A stretch of DNA of 64,000 nucleotides from Neorhizobium alkalisoli (GTDB lineage: Bacteria; Pseudomonadota; Alphaproteobacteria; Rhizobiales; Rhizobiaceae): the NCBI RefSeq assembly GCF_007829835.1, contig NZ_VIWP01000004.1, forward strand, positions 1 through 64,000, read 5' to 3'. This document shows, one piece after another, positions 36,888 to 46,244 of the stretch. The translations under genes and the position numbers were made by a program. Positions within the stretch are counted from its first letter, which is position 1. Each line of letters begins with the position of its first letter. The notes under the pieces are model-generated. The model did no database searches, had not been told where the DNA came from, and saw nothing but the letters and a program-made list of their open reading frames with translations.

Positions 36888-37162
36888 CGGGCTCTGCCCA
36901 GATTTGTGACTGCCGCGCTCTCTCGCGCGAAACCAAGGGCGAAACCGGATGGACCGGGTTCGCCAGATCAACCCAGACCTGTCATGGGGCAGGATTGCCG
37001 GATGCTTTTTGGCCGAGATTTTCAACGATCTTGGCCAAGGTTTCTCTTAAGAAACCGGAATGGATGAAGCCTCCCGTTGTCTTGCCCGTGGCGCGTCACA
37101 TCTGCGGTCGATTGCGCTGGCGCCTTTAAGGCGTGCGTTTTTCCCGCATTGAAGGACAAGAC
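36888..37162 (+). other. rpsO-pnp intergenic region and pnp leader
   Basis: The 275 bases between the rpsO terminator and pnp hold no supported ORF. A CGCC-TTTAA-GGCG stem near 37120-37133 is followed by GCGTTTTT, about 25 bases before the pnp start. pnp mRNA leaders are often folded and cut by RNase III to allow PNPase self-control, so the region is a candidate for that. A promoter is likely here but was not identified with confidence. Confidence 0.35.
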
Positions 37163-39298
37163 ATGTTCAATACCCACTCTGTAGAAATCGAATGGGCCGG
37201 CCGCCCGCTCAAGCTGGAAACGGGCAAGATCGCCCGCCAGGCTGACGGCGCCGTTCTCGCCACCTACGGCGAAACCGTCGTTCTCGCCACCGTCGTTTCG
37301 GCCAAGGCGCCGAAGCCGGGCCAGGACTTCTTCCCGCTGACCGTCAACTACCAGGAAAAGACCTATGCCGCCGGCAAGATCCCGGGTGGCTATTTCAAGC
37401 GCGAAGGCCGTCCGTCGGAAAACGAAACCCTCGTTTCCCGCCTGATCGACCGCCCGATCCGCCCGCTTTTCCCGGAAGGCTACAAGAACGACACCCAGGT
37501 CGTCGTCACCGTCATCCAGCATGACCTCGAGAACAACCCGGACATCCTGTCCATGGTTGCCACGTCTGCAGCACTCACGCTGTCCGGCGTTCCGTTCATG
37601 GGCCCGGTCGGCGGTGCACGCGTCGGCTATATCAACGGCGAATACGTCCTGAACCCGCATCTCGACGAAATGGATGAATCGGTTCTCGACCTCGTCGTCG
37701 CCGGCACCCAGGACGCCGTCCTGATGGTCGAGTCGGAAGCCAAGGAACTCAACGAAGAAGTCATGCTCGGCGCCGTCATGTTCGGCCACAAGGGCTTCCA
37801 GCCGGTTATCGATGCGATCATCAAGCTCGCTGAAGTTGCCGCCAAGGAGCCGCGCGAATTCGAGCCGGAGGATTATTCGGAACTCGAAGCCGAAATGCTG
37901 AAGCATTTCGAAGCCGAACTGCGCGAAGGCTACAAGATCACCCAGAAGGCTGATCGTTACGCTGCCGTCGACGCCGTCAAGGCAAAGGTCAAGGCACACT
38001 TCTTCCCGGAAGGCGTTGAGCCGAAGTATTCTGCCGAAGTCATCGGCTCTGTCTTCAAGCACCTGCAGGCCAAGATCGTTCGCTGGAACATCCTCGACAC
38101 CAAGAGCCGCATCGACGGCCGCGACCTGTCGACCGTTCGCCCGATCGTTTCCGAAGTCGGCCTCCTGCCGCGTACCCACGGTTCGGCACTCTTCACCCGC
38201 GGTGAAACGCAGGCGATCGTCGTTGCCACGCTCGGCACCGGCGAAGACGAACAGTATGTCGACAGCCTGACCGGCATGTACAAGGAGCGCTTCCTGCTCC
38301 ATTACAACTTCCCGCCCTACTCGGTTGGCGAAACCGGCCGCATGGGTTCCCCGGGCCGTCGCGAAATCGGTCACGGTAAGCTCGCATGGCGCGCTATCCG
38401 CCCGATGCTTCCTTCGGCGGAACAGTTCCCCTACACGCTGCGCGTCGTCTCTGAGATCACCGAGTCCAACGGCTCGTCCTCGATGGCAACCGTCTGCGGC
38501 ACCTCGCTTGCTCTGATGGACGCCGGCGTTCCGCTCGCTAAGCCGGTTGCTGGTATCGCCATGGGCCTGATCCTCGAAGGTGACCGCTTTGCGGTTCTCT
38601 CCGACATCCTCGGCGACGAAGACCACCTCGGCGACATGGACTTCAAGGTTGCCGGCACTGCTGACGGCATCACCTCGCTGCAGATGGACATCAAGATCGC
38701 CGGTATCACCGAAGAGATCATGAAGGTCGCTCTCGGCCAGGCACAGGGCGGTCGTACCCACATTCTCGGCGAAATGTCGAAGGCGATCTCCGAAGGCCGT
38801 TCGCAGCTCGGCGAATTCGCACCGCGCATCGAAGTCATGAACATCCCGGTCGACAAGATCCGCGAAGTCATCGGTTCGGGCGGCAAGGTCATCCGCGAAA
38901 TCGTCGAGAAGACCGGCGCCAAGATCAACATCGAAGACGACGGCACCGTCAAGATCGCCTCCTCGTCCGGCAAGGAAATCGAAGCCGCCCGCAAGTGGAT
39001 CCACTCGATCGTTGCAGAACCGGAAGTCGGCGCCATCTACGAAGGTACCGTTGTGAAGACCGCCGATTTCGGCGCCTTCGTCAACTTCTTCGGCGCCCGT
39101 GACGGCCTCGTGCACATCTCGCAGCTCGCTTCCGAGCGCGTTGCCAAGACCTCGGACGTCGTCAAGGAAGGCGACAAGGTTTGGGTCAAGCTGATGGGCT
39201 TCGATGAGCGCGGCAAGGTTCGCCTGTCGATGAAGGTCGTTGACCAGGCCACCGGCCAGGAAATCAAGAAGGCCGAAGGCGAAGCAGCCGCCGAGTAA
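37163..39298 (+). CDS. pnp: Polyribonucleotide nucleotidyltransferase (PNPase)
   Basis: A 711-residue exoribonuclease that degrades mRNA by phosphorolysis. Two RNase PH-like domains are joined by a helical domain (about 240-320); the second contains the family core [23 protein letters not shown] stretch and [18 protein letters not shown] domain ([19 protein letters not shown]) and an S1 domain ([16 protein letters not shown]) end the protein. ATG 37163 is preferred to 37133 because it starts at the conserved [11 protein letters not shown]. The length is typical. Confidence 0.97.
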   Translation: MFNTHSVEIEWAGRPLKLETGKIARQADGAVLATYGETVVLATVVSAKAPKPGQDFFPLTVNYQEKTYAAGKIPGGYFKREGRPSENETLVSRLIDRPIRPLFPEGYKNDTQVVVTVIQHDLENNPDILSMVATSAALTLSGVPFMGPVGGARVGYINGEYVLNPHLDEMDESVLDLVVAGTQDAVLMVESEAKELNEEVMLGAVMFGHKGFQPVIDAIIKLAEVAAKEPREFEPEDYSELEAEMLKHFEAELREGYKITQKADRYAAVDAVKAKVKAHFFPEGVEPKYSAEVIGSVFKHLQAKIVRWNILDTKSRIDGRDLSTVRPIVSEVGLLPRTHGSALFTRGETQAIVVATLGTGEDEQYVDSLTGMYKERFLLHYNFPPYSVGETGRMGSPGRREIGHGKLAWRAIRPMLPSAEQFPYTLRVVSEITESNGSSSMATVCGTSLALMDAGVPLAKPVAGIAMGLILEGDRFAVLSDILGDEDHLGDMDFKVAGTADGITSLQMDIKIAGITEEIMKVALGQAQGGRTHILGEMSKAISEGRSQLGEFAPRIEVMNIPVDKIREVIGSGGKVIREIVEKTGAKINIEDDGTVKIASSSGKEIEAARKWIHSIVAEPEVGAIYEGTVVKTADFGAFVNFFGARDGLVHISQLASERVAKTSDVVKEGDKVWVKLMGFDERGKVRLSMKVVDQATGQEIKKAEGEAAAE

Positions 39299-39320
39299 GC
39301 TTTCGTCTATCGAGAGATCG

Positions 39321-39353
39321 AGGCGCGGAAGTTTGTCTTCCGCGCCTTTTTCT
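39321..39353 (+). terminator. Rho-independent terminator of pnp
   Basis: AGGCGCGGAAG (39321-39331), loop TTTGT, CTTCCGCGCCT (39337-39347), then TTTTTC. A perfect 11-bp stem with a T run, 23 bases after the pnp stop. Confidence 0.92.
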
Positions 39354-39391
39354 TTATCCATCCATCAAATATCTCGCCAAGGTCCGACACC

Positions 39392-40399
39392 ATGAGCCGC
39401 GACGCCCTGAAAACCCTCTTCCATCCTTTCGCCTCCGAAAGCGTGCCCATGCCCGCCGAAGGCGAACGGGTGCTTTTCCTTGGTGCCGAGGCCGGCAACG
39501 CCCTTCCGGAAGGTTTCGCCGGAGAGATCACTGCGATCCAGCCCTTCCGCCCGCTGTTCCGCAAACTTCGCGAAGGCGCCTTTCCGGTTGCCGAGGACGA
39601 GGGTTACGATTTCGGTCTGGTTCTTTGCGGCAAGCATCGCGGTGAAAACGAGGATCGCGTCGCAGAGGCCCTGCAGCGCGTCAGGGAAGGCGGCGTGATC
39701 GTTGTCGCCGGGGGTAAGGAGGATGGCATCCAGCCGCTCCGCAACACGCTCCTGAAGCTCGGCATCACGCTCGACTACGCGCCAAAATATCATGGCGTCG
39801 CCATCTGGTTCGCACGCCCGGCTGACGCAAGTGCTGCGATCAAGGCCCTGAAGAAGTCGACCGTCATCGTCGAGGCCCGTTACGAAACCTCGCCGGGCAT
39901 GTTCTCGCACGAAAAGGTCGATGGCGGTTCCGAACTCCTGGCTGGCCGCCTGCCAACCGACTTTGATGGCAATGCAGCCGATTTCGGCGCCGGCTGGGGT
40001 TATCTGTCGGTCATGCTCGCCGAAAAGTCGCCGCGCGTGAACCGTATCGACCTGTTCGAGGCTGATTATCAGGCACTGGAATTTGCCAAGCGCAATCTCG
40101 CCCGCAACTGCCCGAACCTCGATGCCCGCTTCTACTGGCAGGATCTGGGTGCCGAGCCGCCGCGCGACAAATACGATTTCATTATCATGAACCCGCCCTT
40201 CCACGAAGCGCAGGCGACAGATCCAGAACTCGGCAAGACCATGATCCGCACGGCAGCAGCGGCTCTGAAAAACGGCGGCCGTCTGATGCTGGTTGCCAAT
40301 CGCGGCCTGCCTTACGAGCCGGTTCTTGCCGAAGGTTTCCGCGAGCACGGCGAGACCTGCCGCAATGCCCGCTTCAAGGTCCTCTGGGCCCGGAAGTAG
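39392..40399 (+). CDS. rsmC: 16S rRNA (guanine-N2)-methyltransferase, RsmC-like
   Basis: A 335-residue two-domain methyltransferase. The C-terminal catalytic half has the SAM motif DFGAGWGYLSVML (about residues 197-209) and the NPPF motif at 267-270 used by N2-guanine methyltransferases. The N-terminal half is a catalytically dead copy of the same fold, as in RsmC. It follows the pnp terminator on the same strand with its own start. RsmC (G1207) or the close RlmG group are both possible; RsmC is the better fit by domain order and length. Confidence 0.8.
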   Translation: MSRDALKTLFHPFASESVPMPAEGERVLFLGAEAGNALPEGFAGEITAIQPFRPLFRKLREGAFPVAEDEGYDFGLVLCGKHRGENEDRVAEALQRVREGGVIVVAGGKEDGIQPLRNTLLKLGITLDYAPKYHGVAIWFARPADASAAIKALKKSTVIVEARYETSPGMFSHEKVDGGSELLAGRLPTDFDGNAADFGAGWGYLSVMLAEKSPRVNRIDLFEADYQALEFAKRNLARNCPNLDARFYWQDLGAEPPRDKYDFIIMNPPFHEAQATDPELGKTMIRTAAAALKNGGRLMLVANRGLPYEPVLAEGFREHGETCRNARFKVLWARK

Positions 40400-40520
40400 G
40401 ACGATCACACCTCCAGCGGTGCTGATTTTATAAGGCGATAAAGAATCCTGTTGCTCTCCAGAGTAGCGAGATTAGCATTCGGTGGCTTCCAAACTTGAGT
40501 ATCAACTTGCGGAGTGGATC

Positions 40521-40772
40521 ATGCCGAATGTCTCTTCCCGTCCACCATTGACCGAAGATGCGGCGAACGCGATCGCAGGTGACATCAAGAGTGGTGGGGC
40601 GAGGGGACAGGTGTCGGAAGCCCCGATGGCCTTTCAAACTCCCCGTCCGCAAGCCGACAACCCGGGAACCGATTCCAGCAGCATCGATCTGAACAACGGC
40701 AGGCGCAAGAAACTCGTGATCTTGGGCCTGATAATCATCGCACTGATATTTGTCGTCTGGGTAGCTGCCTAG
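40521..40772 (+). CDS. Small protein with a C-terminal membrane helix, unknown
   Basis: An 83-residue protein. Residues 1-55 are polar and proline-rich; residues 62-81 form one hydrophobic helix (LVILGLIIIALIFVVWVA) after a basic RRKK stop. This is the layout of a tail-anchored or single-pass inner membrane protein. ATG 40521 has GGAG 7 bases upstream; the GTG at 40482 is less likely. No domain recognised. Confidence 0.6.
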   Translation: MPNVSSRPPLTEDAANAIAGDIKSGGARGQVSEAPMAFQTPRPQADNPGTDSSSIDLNNGRRKKLVILGLIIIALIFVVWVAA

Positions 40773-40859
40773 GCCAGGGCTCCAACATCTTAGCCGGTAT
40801 CTTGCTTTGCAGCTGATTGCATCTTAAAGTTGCTTTCATGGTGCGGGATCTCGTCAGCT

Positions 40860-41510
40860 ATGAAGTTGGTTTTTGCAATACCTCTCTTGCTGCTTGCGAC
40901 GGGCGCATGCGCCCAGGCGCCGCTGCCGCGCAATGACGTCGAACTCGCTTGGGAATGGTTCAACGCGGCCGAGACCTATCGCAACTACAAGGTCAAAGGC
41001 CCGGATGATCTAAAAATATCCGCCCATTATTTCCGCCTTGCCGCGAATATCGGTAACGCCTCTGCTGCCTACAAGCTGGGTGAGGCTTATGAGAATGGCG
41101 TCGGCGTGCGGCAGGACAAGGTTGCCGCCTTGGAATGGTATCGCCAGTCGGCCGCAAAAGGCGACAAATACGCCGAGCTACGGGTTGGCTGGTTCTATCA
41201 CAAGGGCATAACCCTGCCCGTCGATCCCGCCATTGCCGCGCAATGGTATCGGCTGGCGGCGGAGAAGGACAATATCTGGGCCTACCACATGCTCGCCTTC
41301 ATGCTGATGGATGGCGAGGGCGTGCCGCAGGATTTGTCACTGGCACAGCGCTATTTCGAAAAGAGCCTGCCGCAGACCAATGACCATTGGGCAAAGCTGA
41401 AACTATCGGTCCTGTTGAAGACGAGCGACCCAAAACGCTCGCAAGCCCTGCTGCGGGAAGCAGCGGCGTCCGGCAATCCGGACGCCTTGAAGGAGCTGGC
41501 GCAGCCTTAA
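40860..41510 (+). CDS. Sel1-repeat (TPR-like) secreted protein
   Basis: A 216-residue protein. A signal peptide covers about residues 1-18 (hydrophobic run to GACAQA); the cysteine at 17 gives a poor lipobox, so it could be a lipoprotein or a cleaved periplasmic protein. Residues 40-200 hold about four Sel1 repeats (for example SAAYKLGEAYENGVGVRQD and AYHMLAFMLMDGEGVPQD). Sel1 repeats bind partner proteins. ATG 40860 was chosen as it starts the signal peptide. Confidence 0.8.
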   Translation: MKLVFAIPLLLLATGACAQAPLPRNDVELAWEWFNAAETYRNYKVKGPDDLKISAHYFRLAANIGNASAAYKLGEAYENGVGVRQDKVAALEWYRQSAAKGDKYAELRVGWFYHKGITLPVDPAIAAQWYRLAAEKDNIWAYHMLAFMLMDGEGVPQDLSLAQRYFEKSLPQTNDHWAKLKLSVLLKTSDPKRSQALLREAAASGNPDALKELAQP

Positions 41511-41514
41511 GGTT

Positions 41515-41910
41515 TCAGGCTTCCTCTATTTCCTTGCGCGCAGCACTGGCAAGGAATGCCGAGCGCGTCAGGCCCCGCTCCTTGGCGGCATGGTCGATCG
41601 CATCAAGCATGCCCTTCTCGAAGGTCACGTTGGCCCGCACGATCCGCGTATCGTCTCCTATGAATGGTATACGCATCAGGAACGCACCTTGAGCGAGCTG
41701 CTCACGGACATCTTCGCGCTGGATGAGATCGTCGTAGGGTGAGGGGGCAGGAAGGACGGAATCCTCGGCCCAGAGACGCAGAGCCTTGATGGCATTGGCG
41801 GTCAGATCCGCCTCCAGATCGGCGGCCGAGAACACAGATGGCAGGTCCGGGAAACTAACGCCGAAAGCGCTGTCTTCGTCCTTGTGCACGATGGCGATGA
41901 AATATCTCAT
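41515..41910 (-). CDS. hicB: HicB-family antitoxin
   Basis: A 131-residue HicB. The N-terminal partial RNase H-like fold is MRYFIAIVHKDEDSAFGVSFPDLP; the C-terminal part (about residues 90-131) is a ribbon-helix-helix DNA-binding tail (RANVTFEKGMLDAI). It starts 11 bases after the stop of a frameshifted hicA. It is intact although its toxin partner is not, so it may now act only as an autorepressor or protect against HicA toxins encoded elsewhere. Confidence 0.88.
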   Translation of the reverse strand: MRYFIAIVHKDEDSAFGVSFPDLPSVFSAADLEADLTANAIKALRLWAEDSVLPAPSPYDDLIQREDVREQLAQGAFLMRIPFIGDDTRIVRANVTFEKGMLDAIDHAAKERGLTRSAFLASAARKEIEEA

Positions 41911-41920
41911 GCGGCTCACC

Positions 41921-42102
41921 TCAAATCCATCCGGCCTGTCTTGCGATCGCCGATGCAGTGCCGATCGGAAGATCTTTCTTCGGATGAGGCACGATGATGG
42001 TCTGGGTCCCGCGGCGCAGCTTGTGATGCGATCCCTTGATCGATCGAGCTGAAAACCTTCACGCTTTAAGCGCGCGATGATCCTGTGGTTATTGCGCTCC
42101 AT
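41921..42102 (-). pseudogene. hicA: hicA toxin gene, broken by a frameshift
   Basis: From ATG 42102 the first frame reads MERNNHRIIARLKREGFQLD, the usual HicA N terminus. The rest of HicA (IKGSHHKLRRG, then IIVPHPKKDLPIGT and ARQAGWI, stop at 41921) is in another frame. The break falls at the GATCGATC run (about 42041-42048), where inserting one base would restore the usual spacing from GF to KGSHH. This could be a true mutation or a sequencing error. HicA is an mRNA interferase of the dsRBD-like fold with the catalytic His in GSHH. Confidence 0.75.
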
Positions 42103-42155
42103 GAACCGCTCCCAACCATGGCTGGAAGATAATCCGGATCAGATCATGAGGCAAA

Positions 42156-42181
42156 GCGATGCGCAAAATAATGCGCATCGC
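42156..42181 (-). terminator. Hairpin downstream of fabI
   Basis: GCGATGCGC (42156-42164), loop AAAATAAT, GCGCATCGC (42173-42181): a perfect 9-bp stem 10 bases after the fabI stop on the minus strand, followed by TTTGCC. It probably ends the fabA-fabB-fabI operon. Confidence 0.7.
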
Positions 42182-42191
42182 AAGAGGTGTA

Positions 42192-42998
42192 TTACTCCAC
42201 GTCTGCCTTGCGCAGCTTGTCCAGCGTCGGCAGCGAGGTGATGCTGTAACCGGCGTCGACGTAATGGACTTCGCCGGTTACGCCGCGGGAAAGATCGGAG
42301 AGGAGATAGAGGGCGGAGCCGCCGATATCCTCGATCGTCGCGGTGCGGCGCAGCGGTGCATTTTCCTTGTTCCAGGAATAGATCGCGCGCGCGTCGGAAA
42401 TGCCGGCGCCTGCAAGCGTGCGGACCGGGCCTGCAGAGATCGTGTTGACGCGGATGTCGCGCGGGCCGTAATCGGCCGCCAGATAACGCACGGAGGCTTC
42501 CAGAGCCGCCTTGGCGACGCCCATGACGTTGTAGTTCGGGATGACGCGCTGCGAGCCGTTATAGGTCAGCGTCAGCATCGAGCCGCCATTCGGCATCAGC
42601 TCCGCTGCCCGCTTGGCAATCTCGGTGAAGGAGAAACAGGAAATCACCATCGTGCGCGAAAAATTTTCCCGCGTCGTATCGGCGTAAAGCCCCTTGAGCT
42701 CGTTCTTGTCGGAAAAACCGATGGCATGAACGATGAAATCGAACGAACCCCAGCGTTCCTTGATCGCCGCAAACGCGGCATCGACGGAAGCGATGTCCTC
42801 GACGTCGCAAGGGATGACGAAGTCCGAATTGAGCTCGGCTGCCAGCGGCTTTACCCGCTTGGCGATCGCATCACCCTGAAAGGTGAAGGCAAGCTCTGCA
42901 CCCTGCGCCGAAAGAGCCTTTGCAATGCCCCAGGCGATGGAGTGGTTATTGGCGACCCCCATGATCAGGCCGCGTTTCCCCTGCATGATTCCCGTCAT
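42192..42998 (-). CDS. fabI: Enoyl-[acyl-carrier-protein] reductase (NADH)
   Basis: A 268-residue short-chain reductase that completes each fatty acid elongation cycle. The N terminus is the FabI NAD motif (GLIMGVANNHSIAWGIAKAL, residues 10-29). The catalytic pair is Tyr and Lys in the Y-x6-K region (NYNVMGVAKAAL, about 155-166). Start 42998 overlaps nothing, but the ATG at 42986 has a better GGGA and could be the start. It is the third gene after fabA and fabB and is separated from fabB by 4 bases. Confidence 0.95.
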   Translation of the reverse strand: MTGIMQGKRGLIMGVANNHSIAWGIAKALSAQGAELAFTFQGDAIAKRVKPLAAELNSDFVIPCDVEDIASVDAAFAAIKERWGSFDFIVHAIGFSDKNELKGLYADTTRENFSRTMVISCFSFTEIAKRAAELMPNGGSMLTLTYNGSQRVIPNYNVMGVAKAALEASVRYLAADYGPRDIRVNTISAGPVRTLAGAGISDARAIYSWNKENAPLRRTATIEDIGGSALYLLSDLSRGVTGEVHYVDAGYSITSLPTLDKLRKADVE

Positions 42999-43002
42999 GG
43001 AA

Positions 43003-44226
43003 TTATCCGTTATAGCGCTGGAAGACGAGCGTGGCGTTTGTACCGCCGAACCCGAATGAGTTGGAAAGGACCGTGTCGATCTTGGCATCGTCAATCCGCT
43101 TGCGGACGATCGGCACACCGTCGAATTCCGGGTCGAGCGTTTCGATATGGGCACTTTCGCCGATGAAGCGTTCCTGCATCATCAGAAGGCCGTAGATGGA
43201 TTCCTGCACGCCGGCACCGCCGAGCGAGTGGCCCGTCAGCGACTTGGTCGACTGTACGTGCGGGATCTTGTCGCCGAAAACTTCGCGGATGGCGCCGATT
43301 TCCTTCGAATCACCCACTGGCGTGGAAGTGCCGTGGGTGTTGATGTAATCGACTTCACCCTTCACCGTGGCAAGCGCCTGGCGCATGCAGCGGATTGCGC
43401 CTTCGCCCGACGGAGCGACCATGTCGTAACCGTCAGACGTTGCGCCGTAACCGGTGATTTCGGCATAGATCTTGGCGCCGCGGGCCTTGGCGTGCTCCAG
43501 TTCTTCGAGAACGAGAACGCCTGCGCCGCCGGCGATGACGAAACCGTCGCGGTCGACGTCATAGGCACGCGAAGCGCTGGCCGGCTGGTTGTTGTATTTG
43601 GTGGACATGGCGCCCATTGCGTCGAACAGGTTCGACATCGTCCAGTCGAGATCCTCGTGGCCGCCGGCGAACATCACGTCCTGCTTGCCCCACTGGATCA
43701 TTTCCGCAGCATTGCCGATGCAGTGTGCCGAGGTCGAGCAGGCGGACGAGATCGAGTAGTTGACGCCGTGGATCTTGAACCAGGTGGCAAGCGTGGCCGA
43801 GGCGGTCGAAGACATCGCCTTCGGCACGGCAAACGGGCCGATGCGCTTCGGGCTGTTGTTCTTCATGGTGATTTCGGCAGCTTCGATCAGCGTACGCGTC
43901 GAAGGTCCGCCCGACCCCATGATGATGCCGGTGCGCTCGTTCTCGCTATAGTCTTTTTCTTCAAGACCGGAGTCGGCAAGCGCCTGTTTCATGGCAACGT
44001 GGTTCCACGCGCCGCCCTGGGATAGGAAGCGCATGGCGCGGCGATCGACGAGATCCGTCGGGTCGAGGTTCGGCTTGCCCCATACCTGGCACTTGAAGCC
44101 ATGCTCCGCAAAATCCGGGGAAAAGGAAATCCCCGACTTTGCCTGCCGCAAGGATTCGGTGACTTCGGCCGCGTCGTTTCCGATCGAGGACACGATACCG
44201 AGGCCCGTGACAACTACCCGTCTCAT
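43003..44226 (-). CDS. fabB: Beta-ketoacyl-ACP synthase I
   Basis: A 407-residue condensing enzyme. The catalytic Cys is in [13 protein letters not shown] (about residues 158-170), and the two histidines are in INTHGTSTP (about 290-300) and [12 protein letters not shown] (about 326-338). It starts [16 protein letters not shown], the FabB N terminus. FabB extends unsaturated intermediates made by FabA. It is 44 bases downstream of fabA and 4 bases upstream of fabI. Confidence 0.96.
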   Translation of the reverse strand: MRRVVVTGLGIVSSIGNDAAEVTESLRQAKSGISFSPDFAEHGFKCQVWGKPNLDPTDLVDRRAMRFLSQGGAWNHVAMKQALADSGLEEKDYSENERTGIIMGSGGPSTRTLIEAAEITMKNNSPKRIGPFAVPKAMSSTASATLATWFKIHGVNYSISSACSTSAHCIGNAAEMIQWGKQDVMFAGGHEDLDWTMSNLFDAMGAMSTKYNNQPASASRAYDVDRDGFVIAGGAGVLVLEELEHAKARGAKIYAEITGYGATSDGYDMVAPSGEGAIRCMRQALATVKGEVDYINTHGTSTPVGDSKEIGAIREVFGDKIPHVQSTKSLTGHSLGGAGVQESIYGLLMMQERFIGESAHIETLDPEFDGVPIVRKRIDDAKIDTVLSNSFGFGGTNATLVFQRYNG

Positions 44227-44270
44227 CTGTTCAAACCTTTGTTGTTTTCGTCAGCCGCGTCAAAGACGGC

Positions 44271-44786
44271 TCAGGCCGTCTTGTCTTTCGACAGACCCAC
44301 GCGCAGGTCGGTCGCCTGATATATGGTCTCGCCATCGGCCTTCAGCCAGCCGTCAGCGGTGCCGAGCACGAGGCGGCCCTTCATGACGCGCTTGAAGTCG
44401 ATGCCGAATTCGAGAAGCTTGGTGGTCGGGCGGATCATGCCCTTGAACTTCACTTCGCCGGTCGAAAGCGCCATGCCGCGGCCTTCTTCACCGAGCCAGC
44501 CCAGGAAGAAACCGGTCAGCTGCCACATGCCGTCGAGACCAAGGCAGCCCGGCATGATCGGGTTGCCTTCGAAATGGCAGGGGAAATACCAGTCATCGGG
44601 CTTAACGTCATATTCGGCCCGGATATAGCCCTTGTCGAAAGCGCCGCCGGTTTCCGAAATGTCGGTAATACGGTGAACCATCAGCATTGGCGGCAGCGGC
44701 AATTGCGCGTTGCCCGGTCCAAAAAGGTCGCCATGCGCGCAGCTGATGATTTCTTCGTAGCTGAAGCTGGATTGTCTGCTTGCCAT
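44271..44786 (-). CDS. fabA: 3-hydroxydecanoyl-ACP dehydratase/isomerase
   Basis: A 171-residue enzyme, the standard FabA length, which dehydrates and isomerises the C10 intermediate to start unsaturated fatty acid synthesis. The catalytic His is in [16 protein letters not shown] (about residues 69-84) and the hot-dog fold is complete. ATG 44786 ([12 protein letters not shown]) is the family start, although the frame is open upstream. It heads the fabA-fabB-fabI operon, divergent from irr with a 303-base gap. Confidence 0.96.
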   Translation of the reverse strand: MASRQSSFSYEEIISCAHGDLFGPGNAQLPLPPMLMVHRITDISETGGAFDKGYIRAEYDVKPDDWYFPCHFEGNPIMPGCLGLDGMWQLTGFFLGWLGEEGRGMALSTGEVKFKGMIRPTTKLLEFGIDFKRVMKGRLVLGTADGWLKADGETIYQATDLRVGLSKDKTA

Positions 44787-45089
44787 AAAGTCCCGTTTCC
44801 CCCCGTTGAAGTTCTTGTTTGCCAAGCTCTAGAGCAAGATGGGTAAAAATTGAAGCCTAACGATGGCCGGCCTCCAGAGGAACCGATCGGCCCAAGGCGG
44901 CTGGAACATCGCATTGTCAGGTCCGCATATAGGAAGCGAAGGGAGCAAACCAGAGGCAAGAAGCGTAATTCTTGCGTTTTTAAGCCTGCAAACATGTGGC
45001 AAAGAGGAAACTATTGAAAGAACTGCCGGCAAAAGTTATATCCTCGGCTTGAAACTTAGCCGAGCACGCGCGGGGAGCCGGAACAGAAT
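44787..45089. promoter_or_regulatory. Divergent fabA-irr promoter region with two hairpins
   Basis: This 303-base region holds no ORF I support. It carries two perfect 7-bp inverted repeats on the irr side: GCAAGAA/TTCTTGC (44956-44962 and 44969-44975), followed by GTTTTT, and CTCGGCT/AGCCGAG (45043-45049 and 45058-45064), 26 bases before irr. I did not find a clear iron control element or Fur-box match. The hairpins may be leader structures or operators. Confidence 0.5.
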
Positions 45090-45506
45090 ATGGCGAATGC
45101 CACTCCGGATATCGAAATCAAACTACGCCATTGCGGGCTTCGCCCGACGCGGCAGCGCGTCGCGTTGGCAGATCTCCTGTTCGCCAAGGGTGATCGGCAC
45201 CTGACGGTCGAGGAACTGCACGAGGAAGCCATCGAGGCCGGCGTGCCCGTTTCGCTTGCAACCGTCTACAACACGCTGCACCAGTTCACTGAGGCCGGCA
45301 TGATCCGGGTTCTCGCCGTCGAAAGCGCAAAGACCTATTTCGACACCAACATTTCCGATCACCACCACTTCTTCGTGGAAGGCCGTAACGAGGTCCTCGA
45401 CATTCCCGTGAGCAATCTCGAGATCGGAAACCTTCCGGAAGCGCCGGAAGGCATGGAAATCGCCCACGTGGATGTCATCATCCGCCTGCGCGAAAAGAAG
45501 TCCTAA
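45090..45506 (+). CDS. irr: Iron response regulator Irr (Fur family)
   Basis: A 138-residue Fur-family repressor/activator of iron and haem genes in rhizobia. The winged helix spans about residues 15-75 (GLRPTRQRVALADLL, VSLATVYNTLHQF). The haem/iron-binding HHH is in SDHHHFF (about residues 88-94). It lacks the N-terminal GCxxP haem motif of Bradyrhizobium Irr, as do other Rhizobiaceae forms. It is divergent from fabA and converges with the TRIC-type gene, with overlapping stop codons. Confidence 0.92.
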   Translation: MANATPDIEIKLRHCGLRPTRQRVALADLLFAKGDRHLTVEELHEEAIEAGVPVSLATVYNTLHQFTEAGMIRVLAVESAKTYFDTNISDHHHFFVEGRNEVLDIPVSNLEIGNLPEAPEGMEIAHVDVIIRLREKKS

Positions 45507-45515
45507 CGCTTCTTT
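45494..45515. terminator. Bidirectional hairpin over the overlapping irr/TRIC stop codons
   Basis: AAAGAAG (45494-45500) and CTTCTTT (45509-45515) form a perfect 7-bp stem with an 8-base loop that contains both stop codons (TAA 45504-45506 on plus, TAG 45503-45505 on minus). The weak A/T-rich stem may serve as a shared terminator. Confidence 0.5.
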
Positions 45516-46165
45516 CTTCCCTTCTTGCCCTTGATCGCTTCTTCATGAGGCCGGCCGGGCCGCGGCTTGTAGCGCGGCAGCATCCAGCCGTAATGAATGG
45601 CGCCGCCGCGTAAGGCGAAGGCGATCACGACGCCGCATCCCGAACTCACATATTGCGGCATGCCCAGCATCTGCGCGGCGGTGAACGCACCCGAGCCTGC
45701 AATTGCCGCGGTGATATAGATTTCCGGCCGCAGCAGCACGGAAGGTTCGTTGGCAAGCAGGTCACGCAGGATCCCGCCAAAGGCTGCCGTCAGGGCTCCG
45801 GTGACGATCGCGATCGTCGGCGAGCCGCTGGCAGCAAGACCTTTTGCCGCACCTAGCACGCTATAGGCTGCAAGCCCGAAAGCATCGAGCCAGATCAGCA
45901 GCCGATAACGCCATTCCACCCGGTGCGCGGTAAGAAAGACAAAGGTGCCGGCAATCACGCAGATCAGAATATAGGTCGGATCCAGCACCCAGAAGACCGG
46001 TGCGCGACCAAGGATGATATCCCGCAACGTACCGCCGCCGAGCCCGGTCACAGCCGCAAAGAACAGAAAGCCGATCAGGTCGAGCTGCTTTCGCGAGGCG
46101 GCAAGGGCACCCGTTGCGGCAAACAGTGCGACGCCGGCATAATCGAGAATCATCAGAAGCGACAT
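45503..46165 (-). CDS. TRIC-channel-like / UPF0126 membrane protein
   Basis: A 220-residue membrane protein with about seven hydrophobic helices. It carries the duplicated motif of UPF0126/TRIC proteins: GLGGGTLRDI near residues 41-50 and AFGGILRDLL near 128-137. A very basic C-terminal tail (KGKKGRKKR) follows. The family includes monovalent cation channels; a role in glycine or cation flux has been suggested for bacterial members. The start at 46165 is preceded by a weak AGG. Confidence 0.8.
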   Translation of the reverse strand: MSLLMILDYAGVALFAATGALAASRKQLDLIGFLFFAAVTGLGGGTLRDIILGRAPVFWVLDPTYILICVIAGTFVFLTAHRVEWRYRLLIWLDAFGLAAYSVLGAAKGLAASGSPTIAIVTGALTAAFGGILRDLLANEPSVLLRPEIYITAAIAGSGAFTAAQMLGMPQYVSSGCGVVIAFALRGGAIHYGWMLPRYKPRPGRPHEEAIKGKKGRKKR

Positions 46166-46244
46166 TCGATCCTCCAGCGTCGCGCAAGTGCTCGGAGTTA
46201 GCTTAGCCGCCGATAATCGCGCTCGTCATCCGCGAACGCGTGTC

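Noticed and set aside
36888..37162. Possible small RNA gene in the pnp leader
   Set aside because: No promoter or terminator pair could be supported; the region is better read as an mRNA leader.
37022..39361. Very long open frame (779 codons) antisense to pnp
   Set aside because: Full-length PNPase lies on the plus strand with all domains; the antisense frame has no recognisable domain and arises from codon bias.
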